Assembly (NCBI RefSeq): GCF_021917145.1
Contig: NC_061071.1
Span: forward strand, 6,118,411 to 6,182,410
Direction: 5' to 3'
DNA length: 64,000 nt
Source of the DNA: Hypomesus transpacificus
Lineage: Eukaryota > Chordata > Actinopteri > Osmeriformes > Osmeridae
Both the position numbers and the translations under genes were made by a program. Every line of letters begins with the position of its first letter. Position 1 is the first letter of the stretch. The notes under the pieces were generated by a model, which searched no databases, was not told the DNA's origin, and saw nothing but the letters and a program-made list of their open reading frames with translations. Below are positions 1 through 12,597 of this stretch, piece by piece.

Positions 1-1934
1 TGTCTTTTCTCAGTGCTTATAGCTTGTATTCGGTAATAAAACAGAATATAGGCCCAAATGGCAGCGTGTGAATACCTCTGAGAATTGCTTGTAAACAAAT
101 GAATCCGTTTTTAATATAATTGTGTGATTAAGAATAAATATAGGCCTGGCACATCCCCTACTAATCAGACGTTGCTTTAATATGTCAAACATTGAGGCAG
201 ATTCTCAGCCACAAAGATTTCAAAACGCACTTTTTCTTTACAATTTACACAGAGGCAATGTTGATATATTTCTATTGTGTGTTAATAACATAAAGTTACA
301 GGTAATAAGACAACAAAAATGCACGAGGCTGGCTCTTCAATTTCGATTTGATGGATCTTTGCTGATAGATATTTATATCAAAGTCATTCAATGATTAAGG
401 AAAATTACTTTGTTTGAGTAGAGATGCACTCAAGACAATGTATTTTTTCTCTCTCAATTTACAGAACATAGCAACATTTCTCTGTTTAGGGAGAAATTAA
501 CATATCTAGAATAAATAAGCTTAGTTTGTCAACGCCTGTTTGAACCCATACAGCCTATACATTTTTGTGCCTTTCTGTAAACGGTACACCGTTATGCTCT
601 ATCCCTCACACCAACAGAAACACTGAGAAAATGTATTGTTTGTTTCCTAAACATCCATCCCCTCAGTTGTCTGTTAAAACCAACACATTCCAGCTCGGTT
701 CAAATAAAGGCGCGGATGTATCTTAGCTAGCATAATCAGTGTGCATGTACACTTCACCTCGACGCTTCCTTTTGTCTGGGTCACTAAAGTGATGGGCGCT
801 GAGTTATTGGAGCTGGCCGGACAGTCAGAGCCCCAGACCACAGGATGTTCAACACCAGAGAAGATGTTTTAGACTTGGCTGTGTGAAGTGCAGCTCCGCC
901 GCATTGAGAACAGATGGACATCACACCGGACGCTGGGTTTGCCCAGAATTGTTTGGGTTTCTGTTTTTTTTTTAAGGATTACATTTTGTCCGGGACAGAA
1001 ATGCGTCTTATACGGTAAATAAAATAACACATGATGTAATGATTTTGGTTTGAGGTTGTTTTTGAGGACATTTGTGAAATACGAGACAGCCCCTACTCCT
1101 AATGAATTAATTTGTACTTAATCTTTTACTTCAGTGAAGTCTGCAAAGAGTTAACTCTTTTTTTGTGTCACATTTTCCCATTAGACGATGTGAATATATT
1201 TTAAATAGGAATTTTAGCATTTGAAACTTAAATGTAGGCCTATGTTAGGCTATTTAGGCTGTGGCTGTTTTGTTGTTTCTGGTTTTATATGAATGTGTGA
1301 ACTGACTACATGAATGTATCCCTGTGCGTCGTGCGTATAGATTCAAAACCACTGGAATGAATGTCGTTATGAAGTTTCCGTGTGAGTGCAAAACTTCAGT
1401 CATAGCTATTTGTTGGCGAAATGACAGACGGTAAACCATGCTCACTACAGCAACACCTGTCAAAAAGGCGCATGAATTAATAGTTAAGAGTCTCAAAAAC
1501 TGTAGCCTATGGGAATCTGTGCTTTTCTTTTAATCCCCAGTTATGTGCACACTCGTGTTCATTAAAGCACGCCTGTGTGGTTGATGTAAGACAGATTCAG
1601 CTCTGATCACACGAGCCAGCGATTGCTCCTGCCTGGCTCGCAGAGGGTATGTGGAGCTGCTCGACAAGACTAGACCACAACTAACCAATGGAGAGACGCG
1701 CACTCATATCTCGAGTCGATATCTCTAGATAGATCCTAATGGCTGATATTGATAGATGGTCATTCCTTTACCGGATCACATGACACAATTACCTCAAGAA
1801 TCGATTAAGATGAATTGCACGTTCTCTTTCGTTTCTAATTTCCCTCCCTCGCGGATTCTATCCACAAGCCTGCAATAGAAAGATAAAGTTTAGCACTCCA
1901 CGGTTGCAATTCATAGACCTCGCTGTTAGGAGAT
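1..1934. other. hoxd12a-hoxd11a intergenic DNA and hoxd11a upstream region
   Basis: AT-rich non-coding sequence upstream of hoxd11a. No homeobox of a group-12 gene is visible, so the neighbouring gene lies outside the window. The last 300 bases look like a Hox promoter and 5' leader: a CCAAT box at about 1685 (ctaaccaatgg) and AT-rich TAAT/TGAT motifs around 1740-1810. The small open frames here have no recognisable domain and are treated as chance. Confidence 0.6.
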
Positions 1935-3306
1935 ATGACGGAGTATGATGAACGTGGCAACAGTACGTCAAATATGTATTTGCCAAATTGCACATACTAT
2001 GTCTCGGGACCAGATTTTTCGTCCGTTTCACCGTTTATACCACAGAGTAACGCGTGCCAAATGAATTTTCCTTATTCCTCTAACATAGCTCAAGTGCAGC
2101 CTGTGCGAGAAATGTCTTACAGGGACTATGGTCTTGAACATCCAAGCAAATGGCATTACCGAAGCAATTACCCCTCTTACTATTCAGCGGAGGAGCTCAT
2201 GCAAAGAGACATTTTCTCGTCTTCAGGGCGGACAGACATGATTTTCAAAAACGACGCGGTGTACCCACATCACGGCGGGACAAATTCGTCCTGCAATTTC
2301 CTCTCCAATGTTGGTAGGAATGGCGTTTTGCCTTCTGGATTTGACCAGTTTTTCGAGGCTGCCAGCGCCGAAAGACCACCGAGTCATTCCAATGGCAAAA
2401 ACAGCTCGAGTCCAACCGGAGTGGAGTCCACTAGTAAACCGTCTTTAGACTCCACGGCGGAGCACCAGGAGTTAAATAAGGCCGAGGAGTCGCCTTTGTC
2501 TGATTACACAGAGGAAAGAACCGGCGGATCTGGTATGTAAACTCTGGACTAAATATGTTATCGGTTATTTGCATGTGGTTTTATGTGTCTCTTTATAAGC
2601 ATGCAAACCTTTTACACAGCTTATCAGATGAGCAGCCATGTTGTTAAAATGTTTACGAGGAAAAACTGGGTTTGTTGGACTTTAGGGAGTTGGTCAATGT
2701 TTCGCCATAGAAATAAGAAGATACTAATAACATCTGTACCAAGTTTAACTCAGATATTATCAGTAAAATGTTTCAAGCAGAGTGTCTGAAATCACCCTGT
2801 TATGCTGATTCATGGGGTGTATCTTGTAACTTGTAGACCAACATAACCCATAGAAAGTTAATTCATTAGTTTACTGTAGCCTACTGTTAGAGTAGGTGGT
2901 GAGTAGGGTGTGGAATATTTTTCTAAAGAGTATATAGTTTCAAACAAATAACGTGTTTGTTGTTTTTGTGCATGAGTTCTATCTGCAGAAATTAAATTTA
3001 TTTGTGTGTATGTGCGTGTATGTGTGTGGCGTTCTCAATGCAGTAAAACTTTTTGTTTTCTGTTTCTGTCCAGACTCGTCGAAGTCAAGAAAAAAAAGAT
3101 GTCCTTACACCAAATACCAGATCCGAGAACTTGAACGAGAATTCTTTTTCAACGTTTACATCAACAAAGAGAAGAGGTTGCAGCTGTCCCGTATGCTGAA
3201 CCTCTCAGACAGACAGGTCAAAATCTGGTTCCAGAACAGGAGGATGAAGGAGAAGAAGCTAAATCGAGACCGGCTTCAGTATTTCAATGGGAACCCTCTT
3301 TTCTAA
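1935..3306 (+). CDS. hoxd11a: Homeobox protein Hox-D11a
   Basis: Posterior-group Hox transcription factor of the nucleus, patterning the hind axis and paired fins. Coding exons are 1935-2532 and 3074-3306 (phase 1 junction, donor G|GTATGT, acceptor TCCAG|AC), giving 276 residues. The N terminus carries the Hox11 signature (residues about 1-70: [16 protein letters not shown], then [14 protein letters not shown]). The homeodomain occupies about residues 203-262, with the recognition helix [13 protein letters not shown]. The C terminus [15 protein letters not shown] separates Hox-D11 from Hox-A11 (INRDRLQYY) and Hox-C11 (LSRDRLQYF). As expected for posterior Hox proteins there is no YPWM hexapeptide. 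It is the first gene of the collinear series in this window, followed by hoxd10a 4.2 kb downstream. The a-paralogue call rests on cluster content (d11-d10-d9-d4-d3) and linkage to mtx2. Confidence 0.96.
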
Positions 3307-3791
3307 CCGAGGTGGAGCTGAAACAATACGCTAGTCCTTCTGACTGACGGGACAGGGGCTCTTACACTGACACATGATAAGGCGAGAAGAACTGTAAATA
3401 GATCATTGCAATAATAGCTGCAACAGCAGCAAACTATGCAAATGTATGGAATTAGCCTACGTGTTACCTACAAAGCATCTTTAATAAGCATATGCTGTAT
3501 CTTTATACCTCAACAATCACAACCTCGCAAAAATGTATGTTCAGTGGTTCTTTGGAGATATATTATCTTGACAATCTGTTTTTGTTCAGTTCGGTGTGAC
3601 TAAAAGGTTGCATCGTTCTTGTTTTATTTATTTCGTTTTTGTTCTCTTTGGTTAGCTTTGATGCTTCAGCGCGTTCCGGCGGAGAGCACCTCCAGTGTAG
3701 GCTACAATCATATAGGCTACATGCAATTTAATTATAGGCATATCTGGTCCTTTCTTTTGTGGTCCGCATGTGATATAGTATGGAAGGATTG

Positions 3792-3797
3792 AATAAA
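3792..3797 (+). terminator. hoxd11a polyadenylation signal
   Basis: AATAAA about 485 bases after the hoxd11a stop codon, on the coding strand, the first canonical hexamer in the 3' flank. Confidence 0.6.
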
Positions 3798-6700
3798 ACC
3801 AAACCAATGCAAATCAACAGCGGATATGTTTCTTGAGTTAAAGAGGGGCGTTTGAATGGGATCTCAGAGAGACTATCTATTAACAAGAAAACATTGATAA
3901 ATTAATTGATAAACGTTTTATTTAGGCACCAATCTGGAGAGAATAACGGACTGGTTAAAAGGTCTGAAGGAGGCTTTGTTTTCCTGCACACTATAGGCTG
4001 TGAGTCCAAGGCTATTTAGGAAACCTTGAACCGTCTAGACAATCCAGTAAGGGCGGCTGTAAACGTCTAAATTGGGGCTATTCAGGCCGTCTGGTTTCTT
4101 CAAATGCACTTTTACGCGCAAAGAAAACGGATAGAAGGTGAAACCATCCATTATTGCTTTTTTTTCAGAGTATAGGTTTCCACGGGGCATTTGAGCAACA
4201 GAGAACATAGATCTACCCCATGGTGTAGGCCTACAACGCAGTGAACGCAAACCACTTTAACTACACTGCATCTGGTCAATGATCAAGTGGTCAATTGGAG
4301 CGGTAGAGTGTTTTAAGTAACCTATAACCAGCCACCTCAAAACCAGACTAGTTTTAGATAGCCCTGTGTTGATAGCCCAACATTTAGCCTTTACTATTTT
4401 TGAACTTATGAATGATCTCATATTAGCTCCGTGAAAACAGCTGAGGTTCGCTCTCAATTCCTTTCCAAGGAGAGATTTTTGTTGAACCGCAAAAAGGTGC
4501 ACGGTACGAACTTCTGCTGGTCCTCCTTGCCGTCTGGTTGTGTCGTTTTGTTCTCATTCACAAAATCTAATCGAGTAATTTTCTTCCGTTTCATCCGATA
4601 ATGCTGATCCTTTAGAAACACACAGCAATGGGAATTGATAAGAAAAGAAACTATCGTTCCAAACATTCACTTTTCACACACTTTTTTCCATTATGATTGT
4701 TTTGAAATTACTAGATATTAATATAGGTTGAAAGAGGTTGAAATGATTTGAACAGATATTTTAGTAATATAATAGCCTATACTAGCCTATATATAGCCTA
4801 GTATAGCCCAACTGATATATAGCCTATATCAGTTGGTGACAACCATGCGTTTTACATAGGCCTAGATAATATTGGCTATATTTATTCAAATAACATGAAT
4901 GGTCAAAATTATTACCCTAATAATAATAGATTACACGGTTGATATGAACGGAAATATTTGATTGCTTGGACAATTGATTGTTGATGGGATAGCCTGGTTA
5001 TACAGCGCTGCTACGGAATGTTGCAATCTTGCCACAAGAGGGTGCCAGCAAAACAAGACATGATACCAAGAAGGCCCAGATCTTGTTTTCCAGCTACAAG
5101 AGATGAAGGCAAGCAAAGAGCTCCATTGTCAGACAGCGTTGTATGGTTATCGTGTTATTGTGAATATTTAAGGTATATGAGTTTCAACCCAGTCGTCTGC
5201 TGCTCGACCAAAAGGGCCAGCTGCGAGGCTGCAGGACAGTATCGGATCATGAGAGCATGTTTTTCTTCTGTTTCTGTGTATCCCGTCTCCAGTCCAGTCT
5301 AAAGTATAACCATGAACACTAAATACGACAGAATACATTTGGTAGAGGCTGTGAAAGGTTTGAGAATGAACAAAGTTTAACCAGAAACACACAACTTGTG
5401 TTTAGTAGGACGAGCCTATACAATTTGGATGTGATTTTACATTTGACGATGTTATCTGTTTCAAAGATTGCATCGTTCATGACTGGAATAAGATCACCTT
5501 TTTCGACCATGTCTCTACACGGTTTAATCCTTGGTCGACAGCGACACAAAAAGAGCCAACCCCGAAGATAGATATGTTGTTTTAATGCATTGGTTGGTAG
5601 AATCAATGTTACTCTCGGATTTCAATCTATTGATCCATCTCCATTTAAAATGAAGAAAAAAAAATACATTCATGCACATGACATACATAATCGTCCTAGC
5701 ATATAGGCTACATTATGAAGACAATAACAAGAACGTATATCATTTTGTTTATTTTATGGAGTTATTTCTTCGTTTTTGCCGTGGCTACAGATCATGGATC
5801 TTTTTCCAGCTGCCTAAATGCTAATGTTCTTGTCCTCACTATAGAGCGGAGTTACTTAAAGAATTTTGCCGTAAAAAAACAACAACCTTGAAACATGGAC
5901 GCCTAATGGTACAACCACAGTTCAGAGCCTACACTGGGTGCGCGTGATCGTACCTCAACACAATCAACAGAAACGGAACTGAACGCATGTGAATGTGTTC
6001 CCTTCTGTTTTCCTGTACCGGCTGGTCAATATAGACATTGATTCGTTGTGCCTAAGGTGACATGAACATGATGTGTTTTTCACAGAACAGCATCTTGTCA
6101 GTCCCTGTGCATTGACACGGGCCAGGAATATGGAGCTTGAGGCCTGAGACATCTCCAGTGATCCGCCGATCAGGGCATAACCACGAGACGGAAACGGAAC
6201 CGTGGGCTCTGGAGGTGTAAGAATTTTTCACAAGCTAAATATATGTATGAGCCTACATGTAACCCGGTATAACAACAACACATGACTAGCCTTTTCATAA
6301 TACGTGGTGCACTGTCATACGCCAATATCAGTTTGAATTTATTTCACAACGTTTTTTGTATATAGGCTATATCTATAAATTGACCCAGCACTACATTGGC
6401 TATGTCATTGAATAATGTGTTAATTTTTGATGTTGGTGAAAATACCGAGAATACCCAAAATATCAAGAAAATACCGATAGCCATACTTTCAAACATTTTG
6501 ACAATAATTTGTAAAGCTATTAATTATACTCTTTGTCGCTTTTCATAGTAACTGAAATAATAAATAGGTAAGGCTATATAGCTTTATTATGAACATGCAC
6601 TTATATTGCGCAATGCGTAAAATACAACATAACCAGCCATATACATGCAGGCCTATATTTCTGTACATACATTTTAAACCAAACATCTATCTAAATAAAT

Positions 6701-7542
6701 AACATTACCAGCAGGGTTGAGACGTAGACGTGGAGGACTTTGTGAACATGGTGAGGATTCTGTAAACTAATGCCTTCTCTATTCTTGTCGTGGACGAATG
6801 TTTCCATGTAAACTCGGAAGACCCGGTCATGTTTGTCATTATAGATTTATTAATGAACAGTTATTCATATTTTACAATCCCAGTGATTATCAAAATAACA
6901 GTTGTAATAATCAAATTAATACCATCCCAGTTTTTAAATACAGAAGGCCTATTTCCTTTTAAAAGCTGGGATATGGCGTTTAGAATTAACAGCATGCTGC
7001 TTTAGTGTGTATAAGGCTATTTATCAACAAAAAGCGAACGTTTCCCCCAAAATACTCATATTTCATATAGGCTAACTAATGAAGTAAAATGATGGTGTGC
7101 ATCGTTTAAAATGTTCTTAATGTGTCCTGTCATTTCGAATTTTTTTATCTAGAACTTGAATCGACATTTTAGAAGCGTATACATTTGACATTTACAAGGC
7201 AAGTTAATTGTCGCGTCACTTTTATAAAGTGCCTCAAGCAGTGCGGACCTGGCTTTACAGTATGTTCTCATTACACCGTACCCGTGGAAACTCTCTATAC
7301 GCGGATGTTTCGAAGAATCAATTTCAAGTCCGCGTTCTGGGGGTCGCTGTTCACTGCATCTGGAATCTCCATCAACCGCCCTAGTGTCCACGTGACACAG
7401 CGACTCAAGGCCATTTTCACACCCTATTGGTGTGCTTGTCATGTGGTCGCGAGGAGGTAGCCCACTTTACGCAAGGATTGTTATGTCTCAAACATGTCAG
7501 CTACAAAGGACGTCTATCTATTCTCTTTGAAATCGTTCCAAA
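3798..7542. other. hoxd11a-hoxd10a intergenic DNA
   Basis: No gene is supported. The stretch is AT-rich with many short TAGCCTA/TAGGCTA motifs, including a hairpin at 4808-4836. A CTCF-like motif with two mismatches lies at 5032-5045. The last 200 bases (for example the ATTGG box near 7430) are probably hoxd10a promoter and leader. Several 60-97-codon open frames here match no family and show no splice or codon-use support. Confidence 0.6.
4808..4836. repeat. Short perfect hairpin, 12-bp arms
   Basis: CCAACTGATATA at 4808-4819 is followed by its exact reverse complement at 4825-4836, with a five-base loop. It sits in a run of TAGCCTATA-type motifs. Probably a local palindrome from repeat slippage; no product is implied. 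Confidence 0.7.
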
Positions 7543-9158
7543 ATGTCTTATTCCAACAGTTCACCGGCTGCAAGTACGTTCTTGGTAGACTCCTTGATCA
7601 GTGCGTGCAGGGCAGACAGTTTGTACTCCAACAGCATGTATATGTCTCCAGGTACCGACACGGGAGGATATGGGATGGCGAGCTGCGGTGTGGTGCCCTC
7701 CCTGGCTCGAAGAGGGGAGGTGGGTCATCTCAGCACAAGCATGGCCGTCCACTCCTCCTACCTCCCCCCCTATGAGAGCTGGCCGGACCCTGGCAGGACT
7801 GGCAGGTTCGAGCAGCACTCCTTCCCCCCCTGCATCAAAGAGGAGAGTGAGTGCTGCATGTACTCCGACAGGAGTGGGCGACTCGGTTCGCCTCAGCCCA
7901 GGCTTTCCTCGTCTTACTCCGGCCTCATCTCAGATTCCTGCCCGGTCGAGAGCCCTGAGATCCCGGTCCCGGGGTACTTTAGACTCAGCCAAACATACTC
8001 GTCCGGTAAAAACCAAGACTACGGTGATCAGGCAAGCATCGAAAGTCTCATGCAGCTCAACGGAGCAGCCCCAAAGTCCAACGCGCAGAAGTCTGTTCCT
8101 GTTGAGGTGGAAAAACAAACGGGCGAAGCTCCATCTACCCGAGAACGGGAGGTCACAGGTGCCGCCGGGGCCAGTCCGGACCAGCGGACCAGCCTGCAGG
8201 AGGACCAGAGCTCCTCGTCCGATGCCTCCGCAGCTAGCCCGGACCTGCCTGTGAGAGAAGCGGGAGGTGGGTATGATAGAGGGAGAGGCAATGTAACGCA
8301 AGGCTCTAGCGCCGTAAACCCCTATATAAAACACAAACAGCCCCGTAGTCGTAACGTTTAATGAGAGTCCTCCTCGAGTCGCAGTAAAAGGCTTTTACAG
8401 AGACGAGACTGGGCTTCCACCGCAGTGTCCCGAAAAGCCGTTAATACGTCCTGCTGCTTCTTTCTTTGCATTCTAAAGGATTATTGTTTTTTTTTCACAC
8501 CAAAGCACTTTGTGTCCTTGGGCAATATTGCTTCTGTAGCATGGATAGGCTATACCCATATGGCGCTAACTGTAACTTCAAAGCAACGCGCACCTTTTTA
8601 CGCACATATTGTCATAATTTCTGAACAAATATTCGTTAAAAGATATATATTGTTTTGATCAAAGAAAAGGTAAAGGCTTGAACATTAACTTGATTACTTA
8701 GTAGATCTAATTGTATTGTTAAAAACTATTTTATTTTGTAAATGTGAATAGCTTTATTGAAGGAACATTGACACAATTATCAAGTCTAGTTATTATTCCA
8801 TAAATTATTGCAAATAATGTGTTATTTGATGTGTTCGTTACAATTGTACATTGGAATATTTATATGTTTTCCAGAAGCTAAAAAGGATGCTCCCACCAGT
8901 AACTGGTTAACAGCGCGGAGCGGCAGGAAGAAGCGGTGCCCCTACACCAAGCACCAGACTCTAGAGCTGGAGAAGGAATTCCTCTTCAATATGTACCTGA
9001 CCCGGGAGCGGCGTCTAGAGATCAGCCATAGCGTCAACCTGACGGACAGACAGGTAAAAATCTGGTTCCAAAACCGAAGGATGAAGCTAAAGAAGCTGAG
9101 CCGGGAGACTCGGGAGAACCGGGCTCGGGACCTTACCTCAAGCCTTACCTTCTCCTGA
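7543..9158 (+). CDS. hoxd10a: Homeobox protein Hox-D10a
   Basis: Posterior Hox transcription factor acting in trunk/tail spinal cord and fin patterning. Exons are 7543-8266 and 8875-9158, joined in phase 1 (donor GAG|GTGGGT, acceptor TTCCAG|AA), giving 335 residues. The start context AAAATGTCT is followed by the Hox10 N-terminal motif [21 protein letters not shown] central block ([32 protein letters not shown]) is characteristic of Hox-D10. Just before the homeodomain is the group-10 tryptophan motif [10 protein letters not shown] (about 249-258). The homeodomain is about 258-317 with [17 protein letters not shown], and the C terminus is LTSSLTFS. An alternative long open frame overlapping exon 1 in another frame is a GC-driven shadow. 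Confidence 0.96.
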
Positions 9159-9432
9159 GATCTGCTGCTGGTCAGAACCCTCATCTCCTCTTTGGCTACT
9201 CCGGGCCGCTGGAGCCTGAGGACCGGGCTTTGTTTGCTTCCTTGACCTCATACTCAGTGTAACATCCAAGTTGCTGTACAGCCATTATCACTTGTAGGCC
9301 TTCTCTGTTCTCATATGCCTACAATGGACTGGTGCGTCATTACTACACACCGTAAAGACAAAAGGAGAATGAGACTGAATTTGGGCCTTTAGCATTTGTT
9401 ATATCTAAAAACGACAACAACAACGAGACATG

Positions 9433-9438
9433 AATAAA
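9433..9438 (+). terminator. hoxd10a polyadenylation signal
   Basis: AATAAA about 275 bases after the hoxd10a stop codon on the coding strand. Confidence 0.6.
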
Positions 9439-11088
9439 ACATAATTCGTTTTGCTGTGCGTAAAAGACTATGGTTTCAGACTATTAAGTAGGGATCAGTG
9501 CTAATAGGGTTTTTTTTATATTCGTGATGTGTTTAGTTGTTTGTAACTGATATGTAGCCTACGTAGGCCCTATTTATTGGTGTACGCCAAATCACCGATG
9601 AATGTATCTTTGCTGCATGGTCTGTGGCTTGTATTCCATTAAATAGATTCAGAATATTACTGACCAAATGAATGTTCCCAAAGCTTTATTTTCTTGTTTC
9701 AATGCAATCCTTTGTCAATGCAATATTTCACGAGTGTATAGAATATGCCTATCCAAAATAAGCTGCCTCAAATACGCACTGAGCTTACCTTTAGATAACG
9801 TCTCAAAATGTCCTATTGTTGCGCGCAGACAACAATATACCCACACATTAAAACATCTTGGCATGCAGCCAATATATATATTTGGAAATATTTAAATTAA
9901 CAGTATTAGAATATTATTCTATGAAGCCTGTTAACGGTAATAGCCATGGTCTAACAGGCCTACTGTAATAATCATAAGTAGGCTTATGCCACTTAACCTA
10001 AAATTAATGACGTTGGCAAACATGAGATCTAATTTTACACAAACACTCACATAACCTTTAATGTAGTGCATGTTTTTATTGTGGCAAAATATACTGAAAT
10101 TCAACTTGATAAATTTAGTTGTTTTTAGGTTACTGCCAGTTTTTGGGGGATGTAGTCAGTTTTTATTTGTACAGAATAAAATATTAAAGAAAGATTCAAT
10201 CACATGTATTTTCACATATTTTTTTGTAAACTGCATTTCACAGAAGAACCTTCGTGGACCGAGCATTGTTGTTTTCAATTGATATCAAAACTGCTATTCA
10301 AAGTTGCCTAGCCAGATGCAACACAGCACACAACTCAACATATTACAATCCCGTTCACAGCCCAACCAGCCCAACACAGTTACAAACATGGACGAGGGAG
10401 TTCCGCCGGATGCAGGCCGTGGCAGTAGCTTCAAGTGAGACGCATTAGTGCACAATCAAACACACCTCATAAACCTTTTATTGACAGACATAAAAAGAAG
10501 GTAGCCTATACAAACAGCAAACAAGTTTGTGCTAAACACTTTATGCCTTATGTATTTTTTTGCAATAGGCTACTGTACAGAGCCGGGGACATATGAACAA
10601 ATAATGCAATTAAAATCTGACGGATGTCTGCTACTTCAATTACAGATGAGAGGGGTGGAGTCACAGCCCCGTTTAGCCATAAATATTTAACAAGAGCAGA
10701 TACTCAAGTTAGGCCCGCTATGTAGAGCTACACAGTCAAGTAGGCTAGATAAACTACTGAAACAAGCTGCAGCATTCAGCGACATTTGCACGGACTAAAA
10801 AAGAGGGTCTCTCTCTGAAGACACGTGACTAGTGAACGCTGGAAAAGCTCATATATGAATCCATGCCCTCATTCAGCGATGCTTCCATGTTGGTCTGTAG
10901 AAAAGTCCAAACATTAATTGCAGTGATATTCGGATTGATTTACCCTATACTCGTTGTATTGGTAAATAAGATCACGTGATCCACGTAACCAATCGGTGGA
11001 GATGAAGCCAGCAAAAATACGAGATTGTTGCGAGGCCGGATAGCCGTAACGGCACCACCTTTTATATGTCTCTGGATGGATCAAAAGC
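9439..11088. other. hoxd10a-hoxd9a intergenic DNA and hoxd9a promoter region
   Basis: No coding gene supported. AT-rich, with TAGGCCTA-type motifs. From about 10640 the base composition rises toward hoxd9a. The last 120 bases contain a CACGTG E-box and a CCAAT box, annotated separately. Confidence 0.6.
10973..10993 (+). promoter_or_regulatory. hoxd9a proximal E-box and CCAAT box
   Basis: CACGTG at 10973-10978 and CCAAT at 10989-10993, about 100 bases before the hoxd9a start codon. The pair resembles the USF/NF-Y modules known from Hox promoters; the same combination occurs upstream of hoxd4a here. The motifs are seen directly; binding is inferred. Confidence 0.45.
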
Positions 11089-12442
11089 ATGTCGACCGGC
11101 AGCGCTCTGGCGAATTATTATGTGGACTCTATCATGGGGCACGAGACGGAGGAACTTTATGGGGCGCGCTTCACGCAGGGCTCTCTTGGGCAGACCTCCA
11201 GGCGGTCAGGTGGGAGGGAGAGTGCAGACTTTTCCGCCTGCAGCTTTGAACCTAAACCAGCCATCTACTCCGGATCCTGGGCCTCGGCTCACCCGCCGTC
11301 CGTCTCCGCAGTGCCCGGACTTTACCACCACTACGTCCCGCAGTCCCACCTTGCTTCCTCATCCGATAACAGATTTGTTCGTTCTTGGCTAGAGCCAATC
11401 CCCAGCTCCTTGCCCCTCTCCGGATATCACCCCCCTAGCCCGCCCTACCAGACAAAGCCGGACAGCAGAGCTCCATCGAAGAGCAACGAATGTCTCTCTT
11501 ATGCAGTCCCAGTCACCCCTAAATTTATCTGCGAAAACAAGGACTCAGAAGCCCTGGATAAAACTTCCAAAGAGTCCAAAAGTGACATGTCGAACCACAG
11601 CGAGCCCCAAGAGGAAAAGCAACTTGACCCAAGTAAGCATATTTTGCTGTCTGATTTACTGCCAAAGGAATGCCACGACCACGGCTGTGTAAAAGCACGA
11701 CTTTTACTAACCTATAAATGTCCAACCCGTATAGGCTATATCGGCGAAATATCCTTCTGAATCATTAAAATACGGGTCGTGAAAAAATCATCCGATAAAG
11801 ACATTTGAAGCCGGATAATTTTATAATAGAATATATACGCGTTTATTAATAGAATAGGCTTAAACCTGTTTTACTTTGCCTGCCAATCTTGGAGGATTTG
11901 TATTTTTACTCACCACTTAATACTTAAGGGTTTGACAAGGTATGTGACATTTTGTTAACAAGGGAGTATGTTTTACGAATTTTAAGTGTTGTTATCAATT
12001 GAACGTGAGGCATATTTGGATGTAGGGTGCCTTTTTGTTTTTCACAAATCATTAAAAATAAATAAGTAGGCATATTCAGTATGTCGTAGGCCTGTAATAC
12101 GCTGCAAATTACCAAAACACAATTTGGTGACTGCAAAACTTGTATCTTTATATTGTGCTGTGGGCCTAAACACCAGTGTCCTCTCCCTCTCCTGCAGGCA
12201 ACCCTTCATCCAACTGGATCCACGCTAGGGCCGGCAGGAAGAAGCGATGCCCCTACAGCAAGCACCAGACCCTGGAGCTGGAGAAGGAATTTCTCTTCAA
12301 TATGTACCTGACCCGGGAGCGCCGCTACGAGCTTGCTCGGATACTCAACCTTACCGAACGCCAGGTCAAAATTTGGTTCCAGAACCGACGAATGAAGATG
12401 AAGAAGATGACCCGCGAGAGAAATATTAGGAATAAGCTATAA
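11089..12442 (+). CDS. hoxd9a: Homeobox protein Hox-D9a
   Basis: Hox transcription factor of paralogue group 9. Exons 11089-11632 and 12198-12442 join in phase 1 (CCA A|GTAAGC; CTGCAG|GC), giving 262 residues. The N-terminal Hox9 activation region is clear: [20 protein letters not shown], then [18 protein letters not shown] and [12 protein letters not shown]. The tryptophan motif SNWIHARAG (about 186-194) precedes the homeodomain at about 194-253, which ends [17 protein letters not shown]. The C-terminal tail is short (RNIRNKL). D-group assignment comes from position between hoxd10a and hoxd4a and from the first-exon sequence. The next Hox gene lies 11 kb downstream, where hoxd8 would be in tetrapods. 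Confidence 0.95.
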
Positions 12443-12591
12443 GTTTAATCCTTCAATATCAAATTGTACGGTACGGCCCGTGCCTAGCTTGTGGTACTGT
12501 GGTTAGGCTTCAGCCCACTGGGCGGAAATGTAGATAGGAGCTCATGAAACTATTATTTTGTAATTTGTTCCCATATTGGTGTTTTTCCCGT

Positions 12592-12597
12592 AATAAA
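12592..12597 (+). terminator. hoxd9a polyadenylation signal
   Basis: AATAAA 150 bases after the hoxd9a stop codon on the coding strand. Confidence 0.6.

Noticed and set aside
5032-5045. CTCF-like motif CCACAAGAGGGTGC between hoxd11a and hoxd10a
   Set aside because: Two mismatches to the core consensus; kept only as a remark.
7561-8334. Several long open frames overlapping hoxd10a exon 1 on both strands
   Set aside because: Shadows of the GC-rich coding exon; none resembles a known protein.
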